Of a stretch of 64,000 nt of DNA, positions 25,801 to 40,800 are shown in pieces (position 1 is the first letter of the stretch; each line of letters starts with the position of its first letter). A program made the translations under genes and the position numbers. Source of the stretch: Solen grandis (Eukaryota; Mollusca; Bivalvia; Adapedonta; Solenidae); assembly GCA_021229015.1 (NCBI GenBank), contig CM037783.1, positions 10,301,324 to 10,365,323 of the forward strand, in the 5' to 3' direction. Under the pieces are notes generated by a model. It was not told the origin of the DNA. It was given only the letters and a program-made list of their open reading frames with translations, and did no database searches.

Positions 25801-28800
25801 AAAACTTATTTCCAATTAATCATCATATTGAAGCTCTTGGTTATGGTACTACCCCAAGTTTATCTTCATTGTTAAGAGTTTCCTGACAGGGCATGGTTAC
25901 AGTAATTAAAGACAGTCTTTCTGTATTTACGTGTGGTGCAAATTACAGCTATCATTATTTTTCAATGAGATTAAATTTATTTGATAACATACAGAAGGGA
26001 ATTTCATGGAAATCAACAAGAATTAGTGCCCCAACGATTTTTTTTTTACAGTATTTAGTGATTGTATACTAGAAACACATAATACATATTTATGAAATTA
26101 ATAAGAATAAAACTGGACTGGTGAGTGATGGGAAGATGAGTGGAAATAAACAGGCATTTTTCCGACAGAAAGTGTGCTTCAAAAAAAAAATCTAACCCTA
26201 TACTGTGGCCATGGATCCCTATATATCATTTATACAAAGATCACACCCAAGCATTATGAAAAGATAAACTCTTAATAATTATCAACATGTTGAGGATGTT
26301 ATTAATGGTTAAACTAATGGAAAAAAATGTTCACACCTTTTAGCAGATCAGCTTTAGGAGTAAGGCTGTTGATAAAAATACTGATATAAGAGACTTCTCA
26401 CCAAGCCATATCACTTCTTCCATGATGTTTAAGAGTATACACTAATTCCAATAAGTTTCTACAAGAAAGCCAACTAGGGACAAGATAAAGGCCAAGGGGA
26501 CATTCCATATCCATGTTCCTTAATACCAACCACTGACCACATTCATCACAGGTTAACTGAGCCATTAGTGCTGTCCACAATAGTGACCGTGTACTGCAGT
26601 GTACTAGGGGGATCAGGTCCATTACTTCATGTTACCTGGGTGACCTACTGGCAGAAACAAAACTAGGTCACTCTTTCTACAATCAGTTTGAGTGCAGTTT
26701 GTGATATCTGCTCTTCTCTGTTCCATATGAGAGGAGGACATGGAATAGTCAGGTCTTATGAACTGTTGTGGACTTGCTTGTGATACAAAAATAAAGACTT
26801 GGAAATTTGTGCCACTTGTGTCACGGAAGATTAACCAATCTAAGGTACACCTTGCATGTTTTGTTACGTTGTGTCCTGTGATCCCTTTCACTAATCTTCC
26901 CTGGAGTTTGTTGTTATTGCCGTATGTGTGAACATCAAAAAACCTAAAATATACCTTTATCTTAGGAATTTAGAAAACATAACAAAAGTGGAAAAATAAA
27001 CTGGTCATACCATTCATGTTTTATTATGTAATTTTTTTTGCAAGATTATTTAATATCATACATGTGCTAATTAGTTCAGTTATAAGGGTCCCAGTACTGC
27101 GGAAGCTGCAACACATCACTAAAAATCAGATCTTGGACACCCCAGCTGAAAATTGAATTTTAAGAAAAAAAGAAATAGAAATTTCGCATAACAACATCAT
27201 GCCTTATTTATAATACTGTAGGATCTGTGTGTTGTATAGATATTAATTTATATGAGCTACCAACATCAAGTTTAACTAACACTGCAGTACATAAGGGACC
27301 TTGTAACAACCAGAGTTAATCCTGATCAGTTTTAACTTATTTTTTTACGCTCACTGGAAAACAAGTTCTGACAACTTATTCCAATCCCTCTCAACAGTTC
27401 ATGGGTTGGACCAGTACTTTTACATCTGGAAAGCCCATGTAATCATTACCCCCCACACACATAAGATTCAAACACACAGCCTTCAGTTCACAGTTGTATA
27501 TGTTACCACTGGACAATGGTGCCCTATCACTCTGTTTAATTGCAGGCTGATCTGATTTTTACACTGGAAAAAAATATCAAATCCTTGGTAAGCCCCTTAC
27601 ACTTCAGAGTTACCTAAATTGAATTCTTAATAAAGTAGAAACACATTCCATCATTCCTATTTTACAATAATTCAAGTACATGAATAGTTGACATGAATTA
27701 TAACCATACTATCCAACAATATATGTTCAGAAATGAAAGATTTAGGTATTTCTATTCAAGAAACAAGGATGATAAAATTCCCCCCTAAGTATTTAAGCTT
27801 TACTTAGTGCTAAGTATGGCTGGTGGAATTCAAGCAAAACCCAATTTTCTGTTTCTGGTATTAGATGATTTAGCGCAAACTGACATAAAACCGGCGTAAG
27901 TCGTGTGGTACTAAAGGAAAATAGTTATATCAGAACAATTTACAATTTTTTTTTTTGTCTTTCTTTTGACGATAAAAGAAATGTACCAATTTCATTAACC
28001 ATAAGGTGCACTTTGGACTGCTTTTTTACTGTTGTAATGATATCAGACCAATCTCTCATATCAGGTTGCTGTCTTTATAATTGTTGACCAATACTTATAT
28101 CAACACAGCATTTTATACCTTAGGTTCAAGAACCTTGTTCCTACCGATAAATTTATATCTCACAGACAAGTAAACAATTAACAACCAAATGTCAACAAAC
28201 AAAAGTACTAGTGTCCCTAACTTATAAATCATATCCACAAAGCAAATGACATTACAATTTTCTATGCAGGCACTAACACAAGCCATGCTACCAATACATA
28301 CCAATACACAAAACCAGATCAGCTGGAAAAGTAACAAAATAAAACCTACCCGGTGATCATTCAAAATGTCTTTCAGACTGATAAACTTAGATAAAATGAT
28401 AAAAATTTGTCCGAATGACGTCAGAGGGGAATATATGTTGATAAATCATTTCAAGTACAAGGCACTTTTGCTTGTCCTACTTCCAACTGATCACATTTCA
28501 AGGCCACAAATGCCTAATAAATATGTACTACCTATGTAACATCGCCAAATGGCTTATCAGTAAACATGCATTCATGCAGATCTCAACCCAGCCTGATTTG
28601 TTTACACCAGAATGTCTCCACAACATACTTATTTTTTAGCAATCAATTCACTTCTTATCAAATAGTTTCAGTACCTGGGCAATGGACACACATTTTATCA
28701 ACCCTGTAAAGCTGTGTCCGTTTTCAGTGTCAAAACTTTTTTTATATTTAGTGGCACAGAAAAGATTATATTAAACTAGATCTTTAAACAACATCTTTTT

Positions 28801-31800
28801 CACAAATTGTATTAATATAAAAGTAACTTACACTCTTTATAGGTAAATTCAATATATAAACTGTTAACCTACACTAACAAGCTCTCAGGCTGTCACTATT
28901 TCTTACCAACTTATCATCATAATGAAGCCCAGGTTATCTGCACACCAAAACTAAGTTACCCTGTAGTCATTCTTAACATCTGGGAAAAACATTATTTTCA
29001 GCCCTCTAAAATCCCTAGTGTATTCAGTGGTCAACACTGACGGTGACCTGGGATCCTAAGGACACCAAATATTGGGAAGGGACTCCAGAAGTAAATTTAA
29101 CATCCACATTTGTTGCAAACCGATGTATTAATCCTCATAAAACCTTCTTATAATTTAACATTTTCAATAATTGGCCACTTTTCACAAGCATTTGTTATGT
29201 GAATACAGCTGTCTCATCTTTCTCAGGGACTTTTAATTTCAAGTGGACTCATGAATTTCAAAGCAAGACTTAGTGTTCTATCAGGATACTAGGCCACGTG
29301 TTCTCAAAAATTCTTAACCCTTTCCCTCATATAGACTCATTTTGACGCACTCAATAGGTACCACATAAAGCCTGATCTGTAGAAAACCACAGTTAAACCT
29401 TACCAAATTTAATTATAAAGTCCTCATTTCCAGACCACTGAGGAGCAGCAAACAGCATAAAACCTGATCAGCCTGCGAGTTACTTGCAGGCTGATCTGGT
29501 TCTATGCTGTTCGCATAGGTCTTTTCATGGTGTCCTCTATTAGGGAAAGGGTTAAGATCACTCTCAGTCTCAAATTTCAATATCAAATCCCAATTGAAAT
29601 TAATGAGCATAGTTTGAGGATGAAAATCATATTTAAGTACCTTTTTTATTTTCAAGAACACAATGCCTGACTAAAAAGTTACATGTCAAACACTGTGTGT
29701 ATTTCAAACTGACTGATATTGAAAACAAAACATTATTCTTCCAATGTAAACTGTGAAGACACACGTGTATTTCTGGGATATCATCAAGGTTATAGTTCAA
29801 GCAACAGTAAATCCCTCGAAGACACACTGGATCTACACAGGTCAATCAATGGTGACCTGGGATAATACCATATAATCTCCAGTGTGATAAATGATGGGGT
29901 CCTCTCATACCAGAATGGTATTACAACAGACAAAGGTTTCTTGTGACTTACATAACAGGAATCAAATGACAATATGCGAGAGGGTATTGATTTTTTTATA
30001 CCCTGTTTCATTATCTTCTTCTTGCCAGACTTTCAACTGGCAATTCTACACTTAATCTTGCCAGGGCGATCAAGGGAATGACCCATGTGACCAAAATAAA
30101 ACCAGATCAGCCTGCAAATAATCCAGACTGATTGGGCGACAGGCTGTTTGCATGTCTTCAATTAAGTACCACAGAAAAACATATTCAGACATATCAACAA
30201 ATGGTGACTTAGAACTGGCTCTAGTCCGATCTAAGCCGTGGTGTAATATCATGATGTATATGATTGGTAAACAGTTCAAAGATGGCTTAATCTAAACAAT
30301 TCAAATTCATAACATACAGATTTTTCCTCAGACATTATAAACTAAGTGGCCCCCCCATAAACTGAGGTCAAGATGGATTAGAGATCAAGCACCTTATAAT
30401 CCTATATATGTCAATTACACTATCTTGAAAAGTCCATCAAGCAAGTATTCAACTTGACATTATTTCAAGATAAAAAAGAAGAACTGTGATACAAAATATC
30501 ACAGTGAGTCCACAAAGCTGACAAGCAAACAATTGGCAAATTATGTTTTTGTTTTTGTTTTGTTTTTTTTCTTTTTTTTTTTGAGCAGCCTTTGAAAGTC
30601 TGGATGTAACACAAACTGTTGAAGTTTTTTTTCTTCTTCCTTCAACCAGTCGAAATGGTAAGTAAGCCTGTGCAAAGAAAAAAGATCTATAAACAAGAGG
30701 CCATATGGCCCTAGATCGCTCACAAGAGTACATAAACCTACATGGTAACTTCCAGCAGCAACCAGATTCAAGATTCAGATACTAAGAATTCTTAAGTTAG
30801 TCAATCATGTGGAGGCCTTATTTTTCAGGGGATCAACTTTATTTGAAATAATGGAGACAGCCATGAGGTGACCATTTGTACCAAAAGAAACTGAATTTCA
30901 ACCATTGTTTTCATAAAAATTTTGAAATTTTCTGTACAAAGTATATAAGTAAACTAGCCTATACCCTAGTGGTCTTATTTTTTAAGGGAACAACTTTATC
31001 TTGGCAATTACTGTAGACAGCCATTAGTTGTAAATTTGTGAATGAAATTAAATTCTGACCATTGACTTTATAGAAAAAGAATTTTGAAATTTTCTAAATA
31101 GAGTATTTTAGGAAACTTGCTGACCCCCTAGGGGCCGCATTTTTCAAGGGAACAACTTTAATTTAGCAATTATGGGAGGCAGCCATGAGGTCACCAGACA
31201 TGCCTAAAGACATTGATTTCTAACTATCAGTTTCATAGAAAAAATTTGAAATTTTCTATATGGAGTATACAAGGAAAAAGAACCTATCGGGGCCTCATTT
31301 TTCAAGGGATCAACTTTATTTTAACTATTATGGTAGAAAGCCATGAAGTGACACTTTGTGCAAAATGAGATTGAATTCTGGCCATTGGCTTCATAGAAGA
31401 AGAATTTTGAAATTTTCTATAAAGAATATATAAGGAAACTAGGTAACCCCTAGGAGATCAACTTCATTTTATCAATTATCCCTTTCCCTCAAATAGACTC
31501 ATTTTGATGCGCTCAATAGGTACCACATAAAGCCTGATCTGCAGAGAACCACAGTTAAACCTTACCAAATTTAATATAAAGTCCTCATTCAGACCACTGA
31601 GGAGCAGCAAACAGCATAAAACCTGATCAGCCTGCGAGTTACTCGCAGGCTGATCTGGTTTTATGTTGTTCGCATAGGTCTTTTCATGGTTTCCTCTATG
31701 AGGGAAAGGGTTATGGTTGAGCATTATGAGGTGACCATTTGTGCCAAAGGAAATTGTATTTTGACCACTTGTTTCAGGTGAAGATTTTTGAAGTTTTTAA

Positions 31801-34800
31801 AGTAAAAGTCTGTTGGTTGCAATGGCAACCAGAGTTCTGCATGGATCAAGTTTATTAAGCAACTTTTGTGGAGGGTCACTCAAGGATCATTCATGCCAAG
31901 TTTTATCTATTTCTATCCAGCGGTTTCAGAGGAGGAATCGTTTAAAGCAAATTGTTGACTACAGACGACGTGCGCAGCGTGATCCTTATTGCTCACGTTG
32001 AGTACATTGTGCTCTGGTGAGCTAAAAATTGATGCTTTGAACTTGTGAAGTGAGAGTTGATTCATCAATCCTTTCAGAAGTATCAATTAACCACTTTTTT
32101 TTTCTTCACACATTCAAAATCAGACAGGCTTAAAATAGAACAATGGTGGTCTGAAACAAACAAAAAAATAGACTGTCATCATTATCTCCTGATTTTCTAG
32201 GTACCTATATAACAATTGATCAGCCTGGCATTTGCTGACTGGTTGTCTATGTAATTTCCTTGATACTTCTAGTATATTAACAATTTGCCCATACCAATCT
32301 TATTGTTGCAGGAACAACCCTCTACAATCTGCTTAACCAAAGACCTCACTTCTGTGCTGACCTCTATCATGGCAGACTGAAACAAGATCCCCAGCTATGA
32401 TTCTACCAGTCAGTATGTCATGCATCAGCTGGTACGTCAACAACCCCAGTATCAGCTGGTACGTCAACGCCGAGCGGTTATCTCCTGGCAGTGAAAAGAC
32501 TGATAGCTTGCTAGGCATGCTCTTCCTTCCCCCGGAGAGATGGGGCCCCACGGTGCTTATTCTCCACCTACTTCACCTGCTGTACAGTCATGCCAGGGGA
32601 CTGGTGAAGGTTACCAAGGCAACCCTGGTTCAAATGTTCCTGCTGGTGATAGCCATGCAGGGCGTGGCTGTCTACACCCAGTGTCCAGCCCTGGTGGTAC
32701 TGACAGCGGTGGTAGGGGTGCTGCTCCACAGACAGCAGCTGCAGTATCCCCTCCTGTCCACGAAGGGCAAGGCTGTCCTGGTCACAGGTCAGTGGTCTCT
32801 TATTGCATCACACTTTACTGCTCAAACATGCAATTTTTCACCACATCAGACCACAGAATTAGATAGATCCATAGAAAAAACCTAACCCTTTATTATATAC
32901 AGCAGAATCTTGCCACTGAAGATATAAACCTGCTATACTGTAGTTTTCCAATGACTTAACCCTTTCCGTCATATAGACTCATTTTGACGCTCTCAATAGG
33001 TACCATATAAAGCCTGATCTGCAAAAAACCACAGTTAAACCTTACCAAATTTAATTATAAAGTCCTCATTTCCAGACCACTGAGGAGCAGGGAACAGCAT
33101 AAAACCTGATCAGCCTGCGAGTTACTCGCAGGCTGATCTGGTTTTATGTTCGCATAGGTCTTTTCATGGTTTCCTCTATGAGGGAAAGGGTTAATCCATT
33201 CCATGCAGGCAACAATAGTGTGATGCCTGAGGACTCTACTACATCTAATGCCAGTGAAGATTTGAACTATCACTGATGTATGATACATTTACAAATATCT
33301 CTGTAAAATCTTTGAAGGTCTCAATGAAAAACATGCCATGCATATATCAACACTTCATGCTGTTTACGTTGAACTTTTTCCTGTACATATGCCTAACCAC
33401 CATACTGCCAGCATAAATACCAATGAGCATAATATGATTCCAGTCAAACTATTATTACTTCTTTCAACAGGTTGTGACAGTGGTATAGGAAATGCAGTTG
33501 CCAGGCGACTAGATGCCCTTGGTTACCAGGTGTTTGCTGGCTGTCTGTTCAAGGGAAGGCAGGGAGAGAGGAGGCTGGTGGAGGAGTGCTCTGAGCGCCT
33601 GTCCACACTGCAGCTAGATGTGTCGGACAGTGGGCAGATCCAGACAGCCCTACATGAAGTCGAGCACAGACTTGGCACAAACAGTGAGTACCTATTTTTG
33701 TTTCTAGTCCCTATTCATAGTTTCTAGTTCCTATACATATTTTCTATTCAAAGTGTTTTTCATGAGTATTAATAACATTCTTCATTAGAATTAAACATAA
33801 CAAAATAAAACAGACCAAATTCTAAGAATAACAGGTTATGATTTGGTGTGATCTGACAAAAAACTTTTTCATTTGGTAGTGAATAAAACTTATCTGAATC
33901 TAAAACTTTCCTAATTGTTTCAGAACTATGGGGTATTGTTAACAATGCAGGTATATGTTACATTGGTAACGTTGAAATCATGTCCAAAGAAGATATCAGT
34001 AAAATAATCGCTGTGAACCTGATGGGGCCCATTGATGTTTGCCGCGCCTTCTTTCCTCTTCTTCGCAGAAGCAGTGGACGACTGGTTAACGTTGCCAGCA
34101 ACTCAGGTAAGAATTCTTTTCTTTGAATGATTAGAACCTAGGTGCGTTTGATAGAAGTGATGGGGAATCAGCAATACAGGTATGTTTTAAAGGTAAATGT
34201 TGCATGTAGAATTCTTGAGTCTGACTCTTTAGTACATATCAACAGTAATGAAATCTAAAAATAAGAGTTGCTAGTTAAAATATGCATTTCCTTATAGACT
34301 TCATTAAACATTTTTAAGCATAAATTAATATTCTAAATTAAAAACAAGCTACCAATGCCTACTGACTCCTCCATTTTACATCAACACTACAACTCTTCCT
34401 AAAATTTATGTGCAGGGCTCGCACCAGTGTCCCTGATGGGCGTGTACTGTGCCTCCAAGTCCGCCTTGGCCACACTGAGTGAGGTGTGGCGGTACGAGAT
34501 GCAGGCCTGGGGTGTCAGTGTTTCCACAATCATACCAAGTGGATACAGAACAGGTATGTATTCACCTCTGCTCAGGAATTGTCTTTTCCTTCATCACTCA
34601 AAAACACTGCCTTCTAGTTCTAGTTCAGACTTTCATCACAAAAATTGTTCAGAGTGAAATTTGCTTTCAATATTAATATGCAGCTTAATGAAAATTAAAT
34701 GTTCAGTCTTCTTCAGATTCTTTAAGCTCACTTTTGAAACATGTTAGGTAACCTTCAATAGTTTTAGCTCTAATCTCTATACGCATCCATATTAACCCTT

Positions 34801-37800
34801 TCCCTCATATAGACTCATTTTGACGCACTCAATAGGTATCACATAAAGCCTGATCTGCAGAAAACACAGTTAAACCTTACCAAATTTAAGTATTAAGTCC
34901 TCATTTCCAGACCACTGAGGAGCAGCGAACAGCATAAAACCTGATCAGCCTGCGAGTAACTCGCAGGCTGATCTGGTTTTATGTTGTTCGCATAGGTCTT
35001 TTCATGGTTTTCTCTATGAGGGAAAGGGTTAACAAACCATGGACTGACAACAAAACTGTTCTTCGTGCAAACAGGATAAGAAGATTAAACAGTAAATTTC
35101 GTAATGTAAAAAGTTAATTTCTGACAGGTCTTTTCACTTTTTGGTAACCAACACAGATGTAACATCAAGGTCATTTTCTCCCCACCAGGTATCCTTGCCT
35201 ACAACATGGAGGAGACAATGAAAAGATGGTGGAGATTAGCAAGCAACACTGTCAAGGAGGATTATGGGAAGGCTTGCTTCACACCAAAATTCAAATTTGC
35301 CAACCACAGGGATGCAACATCACCAGACCTCAACCCTATTGTGGACAAGATATGCCACGCCCTGTCTGCCAAACACCCCAAGACTCACTACTACAGTGGT
35401 TTACTGGCACGCTCACTGCCCTTTCTTTACTTACATCTGCCAACCACGGTCTCAAACCTTGCTATGAAACTGATCGCAGACTGGTTTGTTTTCACTCCAC
35501 GCGCTTTACAGAAAGTTAAGCGAGATGACAGAAGGGCGTGAATTGAATGATGGTTGTTTTATAAAAATCTCAAAACATGAACATTTTCACATTTTTGTTC
35601 ATTAATCTTATGACTTACTGTACATATTTTGAGGGCATTTTTATTGTTGAATTCCAGAATTGTTAGAACATTAAGCCATAGACATTATATACCCATCCAT
35701 GATGAACAAGGAAAAGAAGAAAAAAAATGCCTATTATTTCCTGTGTTCAGAAGACATAGCAAGTAAAAAGTGGCAGCTTTAGTGGTAAAGTTTTCTTATT
35801 TGCTCAAGATTGCATCTTGTTCAATATGGTTTCTGTTCTAAATATTCTGGGCAGGTAAATCAAGCACATCCCATTCAGCATTCAGTACATTGCTGTTTAT
35901 CCATTTGACTGTGATAATGCACATTCCATAGATTATTCATGTGTCATCATTTTTCATGCTTTTTTGGTGCCATAATTCATGGCCTTAACATGGCAATATG
36001 GTCATGCTTGAATATGTATTTTCTACTCCCAGATCATCTGTAAACAAATTGTATTATCTCTGTTTCAATTTTGCTGAAAGATGAAAGATTAGGACCATGC
36101 AAACACAGAATATCTTGCTTATGGATCAACGGATGAACAACAGAACTATTTTTATTTGTATTAAAACACTGAATACATTACTTTTACTTTACTTTAAACA
36201 TTAACAACCTTGCCTCATTGCAACCAAATTTAACATTAAGTTTCACACTTAAAATTTCTAGAAATACAGCTAGTCAGATGAAGGGAGATAACAACAGCAA
36301 ACAATTACTACAAATAGCCTTGCAGTGATTGTTTTCTCTTGAATTATGAAAGGGTTCGGTACCCATTCATTTGTGAAAAATTAGTATTGTTTCTCTCATT
36401 TTTTTTTTTTAAAGTATTGGCGTTTTTGCTGATATTGGAGGAGGCCAAGACAGAATACCGTACACACGGTCAGATAAGGCACAGCTACGTATAAGGCGCA
36501 TCTTAATTTTCAGGGTAACTTATTTGAAAAAAAAAATTACTTATCATATCATATGCGGCGAAATCTTGTTTTGAAATTTGTGCCATCATACATTTTGACA
36601 GACTGAAAGCTATCCATACGTCACCGGGCTAATCATACGGTGAACCGTTTTATTTATACTTAGCATAAGATTACCGTTAGACCGTTACATTTACGATGGG
36701 TAGGACAAGGTGACACATTTTCATTACATTAATCAACCGTGTCCCCGCATTCTTTCACTGGGGACCATTGTCACCTGTCAAAATTCTCCCAACTAACAAA
36801 CATTACGTAACAATTGCCACCTGTCAAGTTTCTCCTATATATCATGAGGTCCCGTAAAATAAACTAACTTGTTTATATTGAAAATGGCTTCCATCAAGTT
36901 GTTTCAGTTTCTCACGATCATTTTATCATGAAATATACCAGTAGGATAACTAATAAGAACAAAAGCAATAATCTGGTATTGTTTATCATGGTTTTGTATA
37001 GACTTTGTGGCATATTATCTTATTCATTGGCTTTCAGTATATCCATTTTCTGAAATCGTATACCGCCGGTAAATTTCACTTCTCGGTGATTGAAAAAAGA
37101 AACCTGAAAAGCTGTATATCATCATATAAGGTGCACCCCCTCTATAAACTTGAATTATCTGGGAAAAAAATGCGCCTAATCTGCCGGTGTATACGGTACC
37201 TTGCATTTTTTCTGCAAAATGGTAGGAATGGTTTATATTTTCAAAAGGCTGAGATATTGTGGAAGTGCAACACTTTTGAAATTAATGTGGCTGGGTAAGA
37301 AGGACTAAAACCATGCCTCTGTCAAAGATACACCTTCGAATTGTGAATCATTTTGGGTCCCTTCTAAATTGTGAATGGGTCCTGTTACAGGTACAAGTTA
37401 TAGAAGCAAAAAAAATATTGCCATGTGTTCATTCTAATATAAAAACATTAATGCAAATATGTATAGTATCAAAGTTATGTACAATTTGAAGGGTAATTAG
37501 ATTATTAATATCATCTGAGACTGATAGCTTTATCCAGTCTAATTAAATTTTATTTATTTATTGAATAATTTCCATGTTGCTGTTGTACAATAAACATAAA
37601 ATTCATGCCTCTTGTATTTTTCTCCTTCCTTGGAGATTATAATTCTCAAATACATAAATATGACAGATAATGTTAACAGTACAGGTGATATCCAAGAATG
37701 TGGTAAAACTAAAAATCATACTAAGATGCCCTAGGGCAACATGTCCAGGCATGGCCTGAGGTACACTTTTCCCCCCTTGGTATGACCTGTACCCTGGAGC

Positions 37801-40800
37801 TAGGGAACCAACTCCTGAGTGTGACACAATATCGGATTGAGGCAAACATGATAACTGCAAAATTATTTGAGAATCTTGCAATCCAAGTCTAAGTTACAGC
37901 CCAGACAGGCAGTGTAAGGGACCCAACTCCAGAGGACTACACAACGTCTTAATTGAGGCAAACATTACTGCCAATTTATTTGAAAACATCCATGTCTAAG
38001 TCACAGCCTGGACAAGCAAACCCAGCACCATGACCTTTCACCTCTAGTGTGACAATGGAGCTAGGAATCAAACTCTAAAGCACCACTCTTCATCTCCCTG
38101 GGACAAACATTACTGTCAAGTTATTTGAATATCCTACAATCCCTGACTGAAGTTTCAGCATGGATTAGCAAATCCAAATGATCTGACATACTAACACACA
38201 TACATCAAGCAGACATTGTAGCAACTATGACCAGCTTCAGCAATTGGGCTCAACAAAACCTTTATTTGTTGAGATTTGCAGAAACATTTTTCTGTATAAA
38301 TTTAAACAGAAACAGTAGCAACATTTTCCTTAAAGTCAGCAGTTTTTGTTATAACTTATTTTCATAACTTCATATTCTTTTTAATAAATTAAAGGAAACA
38401 ATTCTAGTATTTCTTCAACTTTTTTAAATAAAGATAATAATAACAACATTTTCACTTGTCATTTTTGGACAAAATGGAACCACCTCGTGAAAACATTCAA
38501 TCACTTTTTTTTAACTTCCACCAATATTTTTGTTGATATATACAAGTGTTCTAAGACATCGAAGTAGCACTAGTGCAGAGGCTTCGTCTGCTATAGACCA
38601 AAATAAAGCCGATATCACACTTATATTAACCTCACACAAGGCTTCAATCAGTCCTCACAGAAAGACTGCCAATCCTGCAGAAAATTCTTATACCCATCAA
38701 GCATGATAACAAATAACCACAAACCTGTGACAGCTGTCAACTGTCGATCCAGATGGTCAAAGAATTTTGTCCTGTTGGAGAAGAGTGCACCACATGTAGG
38801 ACAGGCGACCAGTTTCTCCTGTGTATGGCTGCGTAAGTGATCCTTCAGTTTGTGTCTAGACTTCACCTTTACATCACATCCTGTACATGGTAACACATTC
38901 TCATTTGAAACATTCATATTTTTTTGATAATTTCCTGAAGATTAAGCATTAAAGTATTTTTTTTTTGGTAATTTCCTGAAGATTAAGCATTAAAGTAATG
39001 TAAATAAAACCAGAGCTCTCACTGACGGCTCTGAATTAACCTACTTCTCAATCATGACTCAAAAATATATTAAACTTTTGTAAATCATGACAAATGGGAC
39101 AACCCTATGATTCCTATACATCATTTCATAAACTCAGTAAAATGCAGAATTTTGACTGATTGATTATTTGAGTTTACCGTTGCTGCGACAGTATTTCAGT
39201 CATATAGCAACGTCCAGCTAATTACTGGTGGAGGAAGAATCCGAATGCACTGAGGCATCCGGGGAGAACCACTGACCTACGGCAAGCCAGCTGGAAAGCT
39301 TCTTCACATGAAAATCCGAATGACCCTGCTGGGACTCGAACTCTTATGGTGAGGGGTGGAGTGAATGCTTAAGTTAGCAACTTTACTCTTATTACTATTT
39401 TATTCTGTAGTACCTTTAAAATATCTAACACAAGATCTTAAGGATGTCCACTTGTGATGAGCACAATTAAAATCTATACCATACTAAGGAACACCATTTG
39501 GTCAACTTATGTACAAGTTTTTATAAAGTTTGATCATCATACAAGGATGTTCATAGCACTTATTTTCATTTTTACTCCTCAAGGCAAAATTCTTCCCTGT
39601 AAAACTAGGACACAGGTATAATAAATACAGGTAAATTTGAAGTTTTGTTGGTTTTTTCATCTGTAAATGAATGTTTATACAATCTATGATCATTTCAAAT
39701 GATAGGAAGAAAATTGAAAGTTCCATAAATGAATTGCATATTTTTACCAAACAAAATGATACAGGGTCATTGAGAGATCAGTCTTTTTGCAGCAATGAAT
39801 TTCAACTACATAAAACATAGGAACATTTTAACCAGTAAACATATACTGTAAAATCATAATATTTCGTGGGGGATTAATTTTCGTTGATTTCGTGGATGCT
39901 GCTATCCACGAATTTATGTCCCCATGAAACGTTTTCATTTATCATGTCAAACAGCTCGCCGATAATGACGACCTTCTCCCATACCCCAACAGACTCGAGT
40001 AAATTGAGTTCAATAATATATATAAAGTTTATGTTCTGGAATATAATGTTTTAAAAAGCAAATAACAAATCGCCAAAGAAAACTTCATAATGTTAGTTGT
40101 GTTACTTTTTGTGTTTAATGTACAAGTGCAACTGATTTTGAGTTGGTTTCCACCATAATTTACAGTACTCCACCCACTTTTGTTTATACTGCGGTCGCTG
40201 TACTAGTCGTGTTTTATGGTACATAGTTTTATAATATATACATGATATATGTACATGTATATATATTACTCGTTTTATCCTTTCATTTGTGAAGTTTTGC
40301 TTCATTACAAATTATGTCACAAGTGTCTTCAAGTTCCTGCGTAGATAAGCTGCATGGGTAGGAGAGATCCACCCTGTATTATGGCCAATATAGCACAGTG
40401 ATTTGTCGTTGTCATCAAGACAACTGATTTAACACCTGCTGTGCCCCCATTGTCCACTTGCCCCCAGGCACTACAGGACATCCTGTATAGCCCCAGTTGA
40501 TGACGAGTGGGTCCGGGATATCATGCTGTGCCACAACTGTGGTGACCTCGGTTTTTATCCTAAGCAATACATGGCCGAAATATTACGAAAATTATATGGC
40601 CACAAGCTTAGATTTATTTACACTTACTTTGGTCTGATTAACGCTCCCTAAAAGTAAGTTCTGAAAACAGATCTTAACATATACTAAATGTCATGTCATT
40701 AACATATTATGATGAATATTAGGCTGATTTTTTTTTCTAACACACGAATCCACGAATTCTTGTCCCCACGAACATGTTTTTTTCACTGAATCCACGAAAT

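Noticed and set aside
29413..29661. Recurring minus-strand peptide [17 protein letters not shown] at several places
   Set aside because: It is the reverse complement of the TTAA MITE in each case (also near 14595, 31476 and 33055), not a gene family.
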